A stretch of 64,000 nt of DNA. It comes from Thalassotalea algicola (lineage in GTDB: Bacteria; Pseudomonadota; Gammaproteobacteria; Enterobacterales; Alteromonadaceae). A program made the position numbers and the translations under genes. Positions 44,874-53,819 of this stretch are shown one piece after another (positions within the stretch are counted from its first letter, which is position 1; each line of letters starts with the position of its first letter). The notes beneath the pieces were generated by a model that saw nothing but the letters and a program-made list of their open reading frames with translations, made no database searches and was not told where the DNA came from. The stretch spans positions 434,001 to 498,000 of the forward strand of contig NZ_JABBXH010000004.1 of assembly GCF_012932965.1 (NCBI RefSeq), written 5' to 3'.

Positions 44874-45653
44874 TTATTCGTTTTTGTCGATATCAAAAAG
44901 CCTTGATATTTCTTCATATTCACCGCTTTTATGCAACGCTTTTAATGCATTATCAAAAACCTTAACTTGTTCAGTTGATACCCTTTTTTTAGAGAACATA
45001 AGTTTGCTGCCTGCATCCTCGTCGGATGTAATACGAAAAAGCGGGATGATTTTCTTATTGTACTCAGGTTGAGACAACAAATAATATTTACCTTCTAACT
45101 CAGAATCAATATAGCCATCAGCTCTTCCTTTAAGCACAAAAGAAGACATATTTTGTTCTTCACTGATATAAGTAATTCTTCTCGCAAACTGTTTATTCTG
45201 TAATAAAACCGGATAAGACTCGTAAAAAATAGCACCGCGTAAAGCCGCAATGACCACATCAACTTCAGCTAAATCGGACAACTGCTTTACCGACTCAAAT
45301 AAGTTTAATTTGGCTTTGTTCACAAACAGCATATGGTGGCTATAACGAAAGTTGTTTTTGGTAAAGTACGCAAACTCTTTTCTTTCAGGCAAGGCAGTTG
45401 CCGCCACAGTCATATCAATATCACCTTTTTTAAGGTCTTTTATCACTCTAGCCCAAGGCATAGAAACAATTCTATATTGATATGGCGTACGACGAAAAAC
45501 AGCTTCAATTAGCTTTATGTCTTTCCCAGCCCAATTACCTTCTTCATCCTTGTGACGATAAATGTCTCGCTCGTTAAGCCCAATAACAAACTCTTTACTA
45601 AAGAGTGAAAAAGGCACTAAAAGCAAGCTGAGCATTACAACAATTCTTACCAT
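44874..45653 (-). CDS. Periplasmic substrate-binding-like protein (orphan)
   Basis: A 259-residue SBP_bac_3-like protein with signal peptide IVVMLSLLLVPFSLFS. EGNWAGKDIKLIEAVFRRTP, MPWARVIKDLKKGDIDMTVA and ATALPERKEFAYFTKNNFRY follow the family pattern. The MPWAR motif is shared with the orphan at 22004. No transporter nearby; ligand unknown. Confidence 0.82.
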   Translation of the reverse strand: MVRIVVMLSLLLVPFSLFSKEFVIGLNERDIYRHKDEEGNWAGKDIKLIEAVFRRTPYQYRIVSMPWARVIKDLKKGDIDMTVAATALPERKEFAYFTKNNFRYSHHMLFVNKAKLNLFESVKQLSDLAEVDVVIAALRGAIFYESYPVLLQNKQFARRITYISEEQNMSSFVLKGRADGYIDSELEGKYYLLSQPEYNKKIIPLFRITSDEDAGSKLMFSKKRVSTEQVKVFDNALKALHKSGEYEEISRLFDIDKNE

Positions 45654-45909
45654 CCACGAGACCTTAACTTAATTTGTGCTGGCTACACGATTACTGTTTT
45701 TTACTCAAACGTTTATAACTGTATTCAAATTATACCGAAACTAGATAACAATTTCTCTTTCAGAAATAAAAACTAAGCAGGACATACTTTCAAACTAGTC
45801 AACATTAGGACATATGTCCACATAAGTTAGTCTGCAGCGATACCTTTGGCAGCGATGTTCCTTGTTGGCTACACTTAAATGAGTAATTAATTGATTAATG
45901 AGGTGTGTA

Positions 45910-46110
45910 ATGGATTTGACAAAATGCATGAACATGGACGCCAATATCTTACTGGGCATTGCTAATGATAAATTACGCCATGAATGCAGAAGCTTACACA
46001 GTTTGGCGGCAATGATGGATGTTAACGAACGGCAACTTGAAAGTAGATTGGCTGAGATAGGTTTTCATTATGAAGAAGACTTGAATCAGTTTAGGCCAGA
46101 TATTAAATAG
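45910..46110 (+). CDS. DUF4250-family protein
   Basis: A 66-residue protein from the ATG at 45910 (AGGTGTGTA precedes it). MNMDANILLGIANDKLRHEC, the helical middle and the closing IGFHYEEDLNQF are the DUF4250 signature. Small cytoplasmic protein; function unknown. Single gene. Confidence 0.82.
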   Translation: MDLTKCMNMDANILLGIANDKLRHECRSLHSLAAMMDVNERQLESRLAEIGFHYEEDLNQFRPDIK

Positions 46111-46204
46111 TCTAATTTTGACCATCAACAGTTGAACCTTTGAGTATTTTTCTAGGTAAATACTTTCTAGATTAATTAGATTAATTAAATTCTCTATTCA
46201 CATT

Positions 46205-46256
46205 GCGGCGGTGGCCGCTACACCCAAAGGGGAAAAGACAGTTGTTTCCCCTTTGG
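46205..46256 (+). repeat. REP-like double hairpin, copy 1
   Basis: GCGGC-GGTG-GCCGC (46205-46218) is followed by a perfect 12-bp stem CCAAAGGGGAAA / TTTCCCCTTTGG (46224-46235 with 46245-46256). GC content is well above the surroundings. A related double hairpin in the opposite orientation is at 47687-47734. Confidence 0.75.
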
Positions 46257-46260
46257 AATC

Positions 46261-46436
46261 CCCTCATTGCCCTGCACAGCATATTGCCTCAAATAAAATT
46301 TAGGCGACTATGCCGATACCTTCTTATATGGCTTCCTGCCTTAATGCAAGCGCTCGATGCCCTATCTCGCGTCACCAAATCGCTTTCTAAATTTCACTTT
46401 CGATGCTTAGAAGGGATAGGTGTTGAATTCTAGGCT
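46261..46436 (+). repeat. Dispersed repeat, long copy
   Basis: The stretch reading ...GCCCTGCACAGCATATTG... through GGTGTTGAATTC recurs at 47361-47460 with an internal deletion of roughly 90 bases. Similarity is clear at both ends of the unit. No coding function is supported. Confidence 0.55.
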
Positions 46437-46440
46437 CTGT

Positions 46441-47199
46441 TCATTCCCCATGACCCTTTTCTTTTAATACAACACCACCAGAATTATTTTGCAAAAATAG
46501 TACTCTTGCTATTTTATTACCTTGCCTATCAGCGGAGATATTAAAATTTAAAAAGACATGTCCTTTTTCAGGGGATTGTAATAGCTTCATACTCAAATCA
46601 TTCATGTGTTCGATATCTTCAAATGAGAATTCCGCTGCGCAAATAGTATCTCCACAAAAAATACCGTCACTTTGAATACTCTCATCATGATTATTTAAAT
46701 ATCCATTTAATTCACTGTTAAACAAAATTTCATTTTCAAACGAGCGATGTTCGACCTTTCTACTTGCCAAATTATTTAGTACATTGGAAAAATTACTACT
46801 CTCTAAAATTGATAGCGCGTCAGAGGAAGATACAGAGCCAGAATGCTGGTCTATTATTGCCGACTCAATATTCAAAGCGAGATTAATTTCGCAACCATCC
46901 TGTTCAGCATTACCATTATCATCTAAACACAATTTACTATTAATTTTAGGAAGTAAATTGACTGACTGATTACTTGAAGTACCTTTTAGTTCAGGTGCGA
47001 AGTTACTATTCTCTCGAAATGAGCGATTTTTAATTGCCAACGGTTCTGGTTTTTGTGATTTTTCTTTCTGAACGATTACTTTTAATCCAGCATTAAGCTT
47101 GCTATCAGAAACCGTATTATCTATTTCATTCGTCAGGTAGTTTTCGTATATCAAATATATTACAACCATCGCAAGTAGGAAGATGATAACGTTTTTCAT
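46441..47199 (-). CDS. Membrane-anchored protein of unknown function
   Basis: A 252-residue protein with one N-terminal membrane helix (VIIFLLAMVVIYLIYENYL) and a long serine-, asparagine- and glutamate-rich periplasmic part. Four cysteines occur as two close pairs (CLDDNGNAEQDGC, CGDTIC), suggesting disulfides. No recognised domain. It sits alone between two REP-like repeat clusters, so it may be accessory DNA. Confidence 0.6.
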   Translation of the reverse strand: MKNVIIFLLAMVVIYLIYENYLTNEIDNTVSDSKLNAGLKVIVQKEKSQKPEPLAIKNRSFRENSNFAPELKGTSSNQSVNLLPKINSKLCLDDNGNAEQDGCEINLALNIESAIIDQHSGSVSSSDALSILESSNFSNVLNNLASRKVEHRSFENEILFNSELNGYLNNHDESIQSDGIFCGDTICAAEFSFEDIEHMNDLSMKLLQSPEKGHVFLNFNISADRQGNKIARVLFLQNNSGGVVLKEKGHGE

Positions 47200-47360
47200 T
47201 TAATATCCCTTTATCAATTAATCCATCGCCATTCTCAAAACATAAAACGACTTTTCATCGATATTACTGCCTTAATCGCCCGAAATAAAATTATTTTATA
47301 GTGTGAATCCATAAAAAAAATTCAACATATTGTTGGAGAGATTGAGAGAAAATTAACTTA

Positions 47361-47460
47361 TCCATCACCATGAGATGCCCTGCTTAGCATATTGACTCAA
47401 GTGAAATTTGGGCGTTTATGAGGATACCGATACAATGGGAATGGTGTTGAATTCAAGGAT
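47361..47460 (+). repeat. Dispersed repeat, shortened copy
   Basis: ATGCCCTGCTTAGCATATTG... and ...GGTGTTGAATTCAAGG match the two ends of the long copy at 46261-46436 in the same orientation, with the middle missing. Confidence 0.55.
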
Positions 47461-47686
47461 CGTTTCTTTTTCATAGTAATCACCATAAATACAACGAGAT
47501 TCATCACGATGTTAAAACGAAGCATTAATCTGCTTGGCAAAATGTCTGGACGAGAAATAAATTTCAGCTATTGCTGGCACGGAAAGCCAGCAAAGTTCAG
47601 TTAGCACATGGAAGTGCTATCTGAACGTTAGCTCGACGAATTTATTTATCAGAAAGAAAAACATTTTGCAGCAGCGCCATGGGGTT

Positions 47687-47734
47687 CCAAGGGGACGACG
47701 GCGCTAGCGTCCCCTTGGGTGCCGTCGAGCACCC
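47687..47734 (-). repeat. REP-like double hairpin, copy 2 (inverted)
   Basis: A perfect 11-bp stem CCAAGGGGACG / CGTCCCCTTGG (47687-47697 with 47708-47718) is followed by GGGTGC-CGTCGA-GCACCC. Read on the minus strand, the order and bases (CACCCAAGGGGA...TCCCCTTGGAACCCC) parallel copy 1. Confidence 0.75.
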
Positions 47735-47837
47735 TCGATAATTTAAAACTACAGGTTAATCATATAATTAAAAGAGGAGGCCAATTTATTTATTTGTTAA
47801 GATTTCAATAAATTGCTAAAAGCGCAAGGATTTATAT

Positions 47838-48779
47838 ATGGATGATAGAGCCCTTCATAAACAAAAACTCTTTTGGTGTGTTGTTGCAGCACCTGTCTTT
47901 ATTGGTATGTTATTATTTATTCCTTTGATGACAGAATATGAACTAGATCCAAGTGTAAATGGCATAGTTAAGTTTGCAGAGCTTAGTAAGCTACAGTTTT
48001 CAATAATTTTGCTTTCTATCCCTTTAGGGGCTCTGCTGGCTCGAATCCATTCGACAATTCAAAAAGAGAAAGAGAATGAAATCGCAAATGAAGAAATAGT
48101 TGTTTCTCAGATAATTGACTATGTCGATTGCGTCAAAAATGAGTTAACAACTGAACTAGAAGATAAAAACAGCAGAGTTTTTGCGCCAATAAATGATAAC
48201 GTCTCGTGGATTAGAGCGGCAAAAGATATTCTCTGTATCTTCAAACATAGAAAAACTCTGAAAATTCCAAAAAATATCGAAAGGTGTGATGAATTTTTAG
48301 AGCGATTAAATCTTCATCTTTACCGAAGTTTTGGTAACAGCGATGATTGCTTACCCATTCAGTTTTTCACAGGTTCAAAATCGTGGTTAGAGGACCACAA
48401 GGAACTAGAATCAAAAGAGCTCTCCAGTGAGAATAAGGATAAAGAATTGATAGAGTACATTCTTAGCTACAAAGGACCATCTAGCCTGAGTTCAAGAAGC
48501 TCTCTATCTAATACGGCACCTAGATTCCCAAACACCACTATCGCAGATGGCGCTATTTGCTGTATTTTCGACTTTATCAACAATTACGTCGAACCTTTTG
48601 AGCCCAACGAGGATACTAAAAAGTCATTTATTGAACTTGCTTCAAAGCTTGAGCTAGTGGATTGGTCCATATGGGATAGAAATGAATGGTTACTCCATGA
48701 ATCAAGAAAAAGTGAAGGAGCAGCAAAATACTTAACTTTAAAGAGAAAAGCTATAAATATTAAACAAGCAGTAGAATAA
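47838..48779 (+). CDS. Membrane protein with long cytoplasmic domain, unknown
   Basis: A 313-residue protein with two N-terminal membrane helices (WCVVAAPVFIGMLLFIPLM and FSIILLSIPLGALLARI) followed by ~240 soluble, charged residues. No motif recognised. AAGGA precedes the ATG. Its surroundings (repeats on one side, a displaced sucD end on the other) suggest an accessory gene. Membrane topology resembles small effectors or sensors of defence islands, but nothing here proves that. Confidence 0.6.
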   Translation: MDDRALHKQKLFWCVVAAPVFIGMLLFIPLMTEYELDPSVNGIVKFAELSKLQFSIILLSIPLGALLARIHSTIQKEKENEIANEEIVVSQIIDYVDCVKNELTTELEDKNSRVFAPINDNVSWIRAAKDILCIFKHRKTLKIPKNIERCDEFLERLNLHLYRSFGNSDDCLPIQFFTGSKSWLEDHKELESKELSSENKDKELIEYILSYKGPSSLSSRSSLSNTAPRFPNTTIADGAICCIFDFINNYVEPFEPNEDTKKSFIELASKLELVDWSIWDRNEWLLHESRKSEGAAKYLTLKRKAINIKQAVE

Positions 48780-48791
48780 GAGTAGACCAAC

Positions 48792-48818
48792 AAAAAACCC
48801 GCCTTTAGGCGGGTTTTT
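48792..48818. terminator. Bidirectional terminator (old sucD terminator)
   Basis: AAACCCGCC (48795-48803) pairs with GGCGGGTTT (48808-48816) around TTTA. It is nearly the same hairpin as the functional sucD terminator at 51441-51462 and lies at the same distance from a sucD-like 3' end, so it is probably the displaced original. Confidence 0.9.
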
Positions 48819-48859
48819 CAAATACTTTAGAGATTCCGTATCTAGTACGGAATGACTAG

Positions 48860-48945
48860 TCGATTACCAACCAGTTTTCTCTTTAAGCGTTATACAGATA
48901 TCAGCTATTAAACGAAGTGTTTTAAACCAAACTTCTCGCAATACT
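48860..48945 (-). pseudogene. Displaced sucD 3'-end fragment, copy 2
   Basis: The bases complementary to the last ~28 codons of sucD are present with scattered substitutions, for example GATTACCAACCAGTTTTCTC is shared exactly with the sucD end at 51490-51509. The reading frame is no longer useful. Together with the adjacent terminator it copies the whole end of the sucD unit. It lies immediately downstream of the lipoprotein gene whose stop is at 48944. Confidence 0.85.
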
Positions 48946-49477
48946 AAGTACAGTACACCTCTTTAGACTCTTCTCTAAATTTAGCAATTGCATTCCCCAT
49001 TGCTTTATTAAGCGCTTCTGCTATCTCCCCTTCACCAGACGCCCAGTTAACTGAAACTTCATGGCCTCTATAGTACTTTGGTTTTTGCTTATCTTTGCCA
49101 TTAACAAAAGCGACCTTAATCACGACATTGGCTGCCATAGACGTTTGCATAGAGTGAATGTAAGCCTTGACTAAAGTCACATCGATGTGAGCGTTGGCCA
49201 TGTTATTTTGCGCTTTAATGTTATTTTTTTCTAAAGCAGACAACAACCATGCCTCCACATCACTTTCAACAATAGTGAGCGCTACAAATCCTAATGATTT
49301 AGATTCTCTTGCATCCAAATAGCTATTTAGAATAAAGCCGCATTGGTTAATAGCGCTTATCCGCTTAGCTTTTTGTTTTCCAGTAAAGTGATGATTATAC
49401 GACGTGGGAAGTTTTACGGTATTAACAGAGCACCCCGTAAAAAAGAATATAAGAAATATTATGATTAGTTGTTTCAT
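48944..49477 (-). CDS. Lipoprotein of unknown function
   Basis: A 177-residue lipoprotein (signal ends FTGC, lipidated Cys16). The pattern RISAINQCGFILNSYLDARE, a middle ANAHIDVTLVKAYIHSM and a final GEIAEALNKAMGNAIAKF resemble small outer-membrane lipoproteins such as YajG in layout. It lies 36 bases after another lipoprotein gene; both are on the cargo between two displaced sucD ends. Its stop codon falls at the edge of fragment copy 2. Confidence 0.7.
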   Translation of the reverse strand: MKQLIIIFLIFFFTGCSVNTVKLPTSYNHHFTGKQKAKRISAINQCGFILNSYLDARESKSLGFVALTIVESDVEAWLLSALEKNNIKAQNNMANAHIDVTLVKAYIHSMQTSMAANVVIKVAFVNGKDKQKPKYYRGHEVSVNWASGEGEIAEALNKAMGNAIAKFREESKEVYCT

Positions 49478-49513
49478 AAGAAAAAGGCAGAGTTATACTC
49501 TGCCTTACCTAAC

Positions 49514-50305
49514 TTAATTAGGCGCTACTTCAGTAGTGTTCATGCTAGACACTACTTGCTTAGCCAACTTCCTTGCTACGTTTGAAAACTCTGCTTTTAA
49601 TTCGTCCGCATTATTTGCTAGAACTTTAGCGTTTTCTTCTTTATCTGTAGTTGTACTATTAAGCTTGCTACTTACAATTACACTGTCTCTATAGATATTG
49701 TTGTCGTTATGCCAAGCATACTGCTTCGCTTTTTTGCTAGTTGCTTTTTCAGAGTATTTTTTTAGTTCTTCACTCTTAGGGAGCATAGATAAGTTTGCGT
49801 ATGCTTTTAAGCTTGAAAAGTCTGGCGACAATGAATAGTTGGTATTAATAAAAGTTACTGTTTGAGCATCTGTGCCTTTGTAATGATCTTCAACAGTAGT
49901 TTCCGTAATATCAGAGATTAATTTAACGTCGCGTATTTTCATCCAGTTCACAGCATCAAATTCCTCATTTAATGCATCGAGAAACAACTTATTAAAACTC
50001 GTTTCAATAAGTGAATCTTTAATTGGCTGAATAAGCTCTTCGGCTGTTGATGCGCGACTATTTTCTACAGCGACATCAATAAGCGCTAACAATAAACCAC
50101 CGCCTCCAGCAGCTGCTACTGATGATCGATCAATTTCAGCTACGATTTCTTTTTGCGGTAATACAACATATATATCTGTTGAATTGATTTCGTTCGTGGC
50201 AGCTTGAGGTAAGTAGTTATTCGGAGTGCTTCCACATGCGGCTAACGTCGTAATGAAAGCAAAGACAAACATTAACTTGCCTAGTCCATGATAGTTCTTA
50301 AACAT
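49514..50305 (-). CDS. Lipoprotein of unknown function with Gly-rich segment
   Basis: A 263-residue lipoprotein (signal ends LAAC, lipidated Cys24). A glycine-rich hydrophobic stretch SVAAAGGGGLLLALIDVAVE lies near residues 62-81, then charged helices. It is cotranscribed with the 177-aa lipoprotein. Together they may form an envelope module brought in at the sucD 3' end. Function unknown. Confidence 0.7.
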   Translation of the reverse strand: MFKNYHGLGKLMFVFAFITTLAACGSTPNNYLPQAATNEINSTDIYVVLPQKEIVAEIDRSSVAAAGGGGLLLALIDVAVENSRASTAEELIQPIKDSLIETSFNKLFLDALNEEFDAVNWMKIRDVKLISDITETTVEDHYKGTDAQTVTFINTNYSLSPDFSSLKAYANLSMLPKSEELKKYSEKATSKKAKQYAWHNDNNIYRDSVIVSSKLNSTTTDKEENAKVLANNADELKAEFSNVARKLAKQVVSSMNTTEVAPN

Positions 50306-50402
50306 TTTATTCCCTTAGTTTTGTAAAAAAAACGTTAAATAACATTTAACATTGCAGCATAAATCTAAAGGATTAGCATAAAATTATCAACAACTTATAA
50401 TC

Positions 50403-50508
50403 AAAAGAAAGGTTTATTTCCAACCTGCTTTCTTTTTAAGCGCTTCGGTTTAACACCAGCCGCTCCAAGAACTTTGAGTTTATCGTCAGTAGTATCTTTA
50501 CCACCAAC
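50403..50508 (-). pseudogene. Displaced sucD 3'-end fragment, copy 1
   Basis: This copies the last ~38 codons of sucD with a deletion of about 26 bases and many substitutions: AAAAGAAAGGTT, TTTTTAAGCG, GGTTTAACACCAGCCGCT and ATCTTTACCACCA line up in order with 51481-51606. It sits directly downstream of the MerR-family gene (stop at 50520) and upstream of the two lipoprotein genes. No terminator hairpin remains. Confidence 0.8.
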
Positions 50509-50519
50509 ATTTAAACTAG

Positions 50520-51341
50520 TTACTCTGGTCCTTTTAGTTTGATTTTATCATCCATTAAACGCTGTTCAGCATAATAAATCATCGCCTGTCTAGCGTGCTC
50601 AGAATACCCTTCACCAAAATGCTCGCAGAGTTCATTAACTTCTGTAAGGTCGACACTATTCGCCATTCCTACATATTCTTCATAGCCAAGATCAGGAATA
50701 TCTTTATAACCATTCTCCCTCGCTACCAACTTATTAAAGTTATTGGTCATTTGATAATGTTCATCGGTAAGCTGTTGCACTATTGTGCAATCAAATGGCA
50801 TCCCTATCGTTTCAGCAAATGCTAATGTCACTTTGTCACTCTCTTCTTTAAATTCTCGCATTTGTTGTTCAGAAAGCTTTGCCAACACTGACATTTGTTT
50901 TTCAGACTCTTCTTTACTGTATCTTTCCTGAGATAAGCTACCCCAGCGCTCCGTTTTTTCTTTAGGAATATCTTCAAACAAAATATCGTAGTTTTCTTTA
51001 CCTTTTATGCTGTCCATCGTGACCTCTAAGCTATTAATCATTTTCGATAAGGTTTGTTGACGTTGAATAAGCAAAGATTTTTGGTGGCTTAATGTATCCA
51101 GTAATTGATCATCGCTTGATTGCACAAGCGATTTTATCGCTTCAATACTAAAATCAAGTTCGCGATAAATGATGATTTGTTGCAACCTCACCAAGTGATT
51201 TTGTGTATATACCCTGTAACCATTTGCTTGCTGACGAAAAGGCACTAATAATCCTTTCTCGTCATAGTGATGCAACGTTTTTACACTTACGCCCGCAAGT
51301 TTACTCACCTGACTGACGCTATATGATTTACAACTGTTCAA
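50520..51341 (-). CDS. MerR-family regulator with TipAS domain
   Basis: A 273-residue regulator. The N-terminal MerR helix-turn-helix (YSVSQVSKLAGVSVKTLHHY, EKGLLVPFRQQANGYRVYTQ) covers 1-75, a coiled coil follows (~75-125), and residues ~150-265 form a TipAS-like helical domain (EHYQMTNNFNKLV, YAEQRLMDDKIKLKGPE). TipAL-type proteins bind thiopeptides or albicidin and activate resistance or efflux genes; the ligand here is unknown. It lies between functional sucD and displaced copy 1, suggesting acquisition. Confidence 0.85.
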   Translation of the reverse strand: MNSCKSYSVSQVSKLAGVSVKTLHHYDEKGLLVPFRQQANGYRVYTQNHLVRLQQIIIYRELDFSIEAIKSLVQSSDDQLLDTLSHQKSLLIQRQQTLSKMINSLEVTMDSIKGKENYDILFEDIPKEKTERWGSLSQERYSKEESEKQMSVLAKLSEQQMREFKEESDKVTLAFAETIGMPFDCTIVQQLTDEHYQMTNNFNKLVARENGYKDIPDLGYEEYVGMANSVDLTEVNELCEHFGEGYSEHARQAMIYYAEQRLMDDKIKLKGPE

Positions 51342-51437
51342 AGATTTACCCTTTTCTTTATCTAACTCAAGTCAACACGTTGATGATGAGCTATCCTCTA
51401 AGGTCAGAGTCAATAGTTTATAAAAAGTAATGAAAAC

Positions 51438-51464
51438 AAAAAACCCGCCATAAGGCGGGTTTTT
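51438..51464. terminator. sucD terminator
   Basis: AAACCCGCC (51441-51449) pairs with GGCGGGTTT (51454-51462) around ATAA, with A and T runs on both sides, 28 bases after the sucD stop. Confidence 0.92.
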
Positions 51465-51491
51465 CAAATAACTTTCAAAAAGAAAGGTTGA

Positions 51492-52364
51492 TTACCAACC
51501 AGTTTTCTCTTTAAGCGCTACACCGATATCAGCTAAAGAACGAACGGTTTTAACACCAGCCGCTTCTAACGCTGCAAATTTATCATCGGCAGTACCTTTA
51601 CCACCAGCGATAATAGCACCAGCATGGCCCATACGCTTACCAGCAGGGGCTGTAACACCTGCAATGTAAGAAACTACAGGCTTAGTTACGTTAGCTTTAA
51701 TGTACTCAGCAGCTTCTTCTTCTGCAGTACCACCAATTTCACCAATCATTACGATTGCTTCAGTTTGTGGGTCGTTTTGGAACATTTCTAAAACGTCGAT
51801 AAAGTTAGTACCTGGGATTGGGTCACCACCGATACCAACACATGAAGACTGACCGAAACCAGCATCAGTTGTTTGCTTAACGGCTTCATAAGTCAATGTA
51901 CCTGAACGAGATACAATACCTACTTTACCTGGCTTGTGGATGTGACCTGGCATGATACCGATCTTAGATTCGCCCGGAGTAATAACACCAGGACAGTTAG
52001 GACCAATCATACGAACGCCAGTTTCTTCAAGCTTAACTTTAACGTCAAGCATGTCTAACGTTGGAATACCTTCAGTAATCGTTACGATTAATTCGATACC
52101 AGCATCGATTGCTTCTAAGATTGCATCTTTACAGAAAGGAGCTGGAACGTAGATAACTGTAGCTGTTGCGCCAGTTGCTTCTACTGCTTCACGAACTGTG
52201 TTGAATACTGGAAGACCTAAGTGCTCTTGGCCGCCTTTGCCTGGTGATACACCACCAACCATTTGCGTACCGTATGCGATAGCTTGCTCTGAGTGGAAAG
52301 TACCTTGACCACCAGTGAAACCTTGACAGATAACTTTAGTATCTTTGTTAATTAATACAGACAT
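51492..52364 (-). CDS. sucD: Succinyl-CoA synthetase alpha subunit
   Basis: A 290-residue subunit of standard length. The N-terminal CoA-binding Rossmann domain carries [19 protein letters not shown] (16-34); the phosphohistidine loop is [16 protein letters not shown] near 244-259. It converts succinyl-CoA to succinate with substrate-level ATP/GTP formation. Its ATG overlaps the sucC stop (TAATG). Its last ~30-38 codons are duplicated twice downstream. Confidence 0.96.
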   Translation of the reverse strand: MSVLINKDTKVICQGFTGGQGTFHSEQAIAYGTQMVGGVSPGKGGQEHLGLPVFNTVREAVEATGATATVIYVPAPFCKDAILEAIDAGIELIVTITEGIPTLDMLDVKVKLEETGVRMIGPNCPGVITPGESKIGIMPGHIHKPGKVGIVSRSGTLTYEAVKQTTDAGFGQSSCVGIGGDPIPGTNFIDVLEMFQNDPQTEAIVMIGEIGGTAEEEAAEYIKANVTKPVVSYIAGVTAPAGKRMGHAGAIIAGGKGTADDKFAALEAAGVKTVRSLADIGVALKEKTGW

Positions 52365-53530
52365 TATTTGCCCTCCGCAGCAGCTACTACTTTCTCAGCA
52401 GCGTCTTTTAGTGATTCAGCAGCAATGATATCAACGTCAGAGTTAGCTAATACTTCACGACCAGCTTCAGCGTTAGTACCTTCTAAACGTACAACTACTG
52501 GCACGTTTACGCCTACTTCTTTAACAGCACCGATAATACCTTCAGCGATCATGTCACAACGAACGATACCACCGAAAATGTTAACTAATACTGCAGATAC
52601 GTTGTCGTCAGAAAGAATAATTTTGAATGCTTCTGCAACACGTTCTTTAGTAGCGCCGCCACCAACATCTAAGAAGTTAGCTGGCTTGCCGCCGTGTAAG
52701 TTAACGATGTCCATTGTACCCATTGCTAGGCCAGCACCGTTAACCATACAACCAACGTTGCCGTCTAATGCTACGTAGTTTAATTCCCATTGTGCAGCAT
52801 GTGCTTCACGCTCATCTTCTTGAGATGGATCGTGGAAGGTACGGATTTTTGGTTGACGGTATAAAGCGTTTGAATCAACACCAATTTTGCCGTCTAAACA
52901 GTGAAGGTTACCTTCTTCAGTGATTACTAGCGGGTTGATTTCTAGTAAATCAAAATCGTGATCAGTAAACATGTTGCCTAAGCCCATGAAGATCTTAACG
53001 AACTGCTTCATTTGAGTTGGGTTTAAGTCAAGTTTGAAACCTAATTCACGAGCTTGGTATGCTTGAGGACCTACTAATGGGTCGATAGCTGCTTTGTGAA
53101 TTAAGTGTGGAGTTTCTTCAGCAACTGTTTCGATGTCTACACCGCCTTCAGTTGATGCCATGAAAACAACGCGACGAGAACCACGGTCAACTACCGCACC
53201 TAAATATAGTTCGTTAGCGATATCAGTACAGCTTTCAACTAAAATCTTAGCTACTGGCTGACCATTCGCATCTGTTTGATAAGTAACTAAGTTCTTACCT
53301 AACCAGTGTTGTGCGAATTCTTTGATCTCTTCTTTGGTTTTAACTAGCTTAACACCGCCAGCTTTACCACGGCCACCTGCGTGAACCTGAGCTTTAACAA
53401 CCCACATATCGCCGCCAATTTTGTCAGCAGCTTCAGCAGCTTCTTGAGGTGTATCGCATGCGAAACCTTCAGAAACTGGTAAACCATATTCAGCGAATAA
53501 TTGTTTCGCTTGATACTCATGCAAATTCAT
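52364..53530 (-). CDS. sucC: Succinyl-CoA synthetase beta subunit
   Basis: A 388-residue ATP-grasp subunit, the same length as E. coli Suc[17 protein letters not shown], the nucleotide-binding [20 protein letters not shown] and [19 protein letters not shown] are intact. It forms the heterotetramer with SucD. It is separated from sucB by feoAB and has its own ~290-base upstream region, so sucCD must be transcribed separately from sucAB. Confidence 0.96.
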   Translation of the reverse strand: MNLHEYQAKQLFAEYGLPVSEGFACDTPQEAAEAADKIGGDMWVVKAQVHAGGRGKAGGVKLVKTKEEIKEFAQHWLGKNLVTYQTDANGQPVAKILVESCTDIANELYLGAVVDRGSRRVVFMASTEGGVDIETVAEETPHLIHKAAIDPLVGPQAYQARELGFKLDLNPTQMKQFVKIFMGLGNMFTDHDFDLLEINPLVITEEGNLHCLDGKIGVDSNALYRQPKIRTFHDPSQEDEREAHAAQWELNYVALDGNVGCMVNGAGLAMGTMDIVNLHGGKPANFLDVGGGATKERVAEAFKIILSDDNVSAVLVNIFGGIVRCDMIAEGIIGAVKEVGVNVPVVVRLEGTNAEAGREVLANSDVDIIAAESLKDAAEKVVAAAEGK

Positions 53531-53819
53531 GGTGATTTTCCACTTACTATTTGAATGGATTTAGCATAGCAGCTCTCTTGGCCTTACCAATTTGAGCAAT
53601 TACACTAAACGATTATAATTGTGCACAGATTATATAGATAAAACCTATGCGGTGAAACCCCTTTCCGGGAGATTCATTACGAATAAGTATGCTACTTATT
53701 CCAATTTTCTCAACTTGAAATTAAAAAGTAATAAAAAGCCATATATTTCAATAGGTAATACCAATATCACTTTACAAATACATCACAATTAAATTAGCTA
53801 CGACTTTAGTCGAGTAGCG

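Larger units (their letters stand above)
46111..46440. other. Intergenic region with REP-like element
   Basis: No supported protein gene, although a 76-codon plus-strand frame is open. The region holds a double hairpin (46205-46256) and a ~175-base sequence repeated in shortened form at 47361-47460. It looks like a dispersed repeat, not a promoter-only gap. Confidence 0.5.
47200..47837. other. Large intergenic region with repeats
   Basis: 638 bases without a supported gene. Contents: the short copy of the dispersed repeat (47361-47460), small inverted repeats (for example GCTGGC/GCCAGC near 47575-47592) and the second REP-like double hairpin. The last ~80 bases hold the promoter of the 313-aa gene. 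Confidence 0.55.

Noticed and set aside
46203-46433. A 76-codon plus-strand open frame (MRRWPLHPKG...).
   Set aside because: It runs through the hairpin and dispersed-repeat sequence and the shortened repeat copy breaks the frame. More likely repeat DNA than a gene.
48795-48816. Reading the duplicated terminator hairpins at 48795 and 51441 as a CRISPR-like or repeat array.
   Set aside because: Only two copies, 2.6 kb apart, each attached to a sucD 3' end; explained by gene-end duplication.
50520-51341. The MerR/TipAS gene as part of an antibiotic biosynthesis cluster.
   Set aside because: No biosynthetic or efflux genes adjoin it; it lies alone between sucD and a displaced sucD end.
52368-52778. 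A 136-codon plus-strand frame opposite sucC.
   Set aside because: Antisense shadow of a strongly conserved gene, low-complexity composition.
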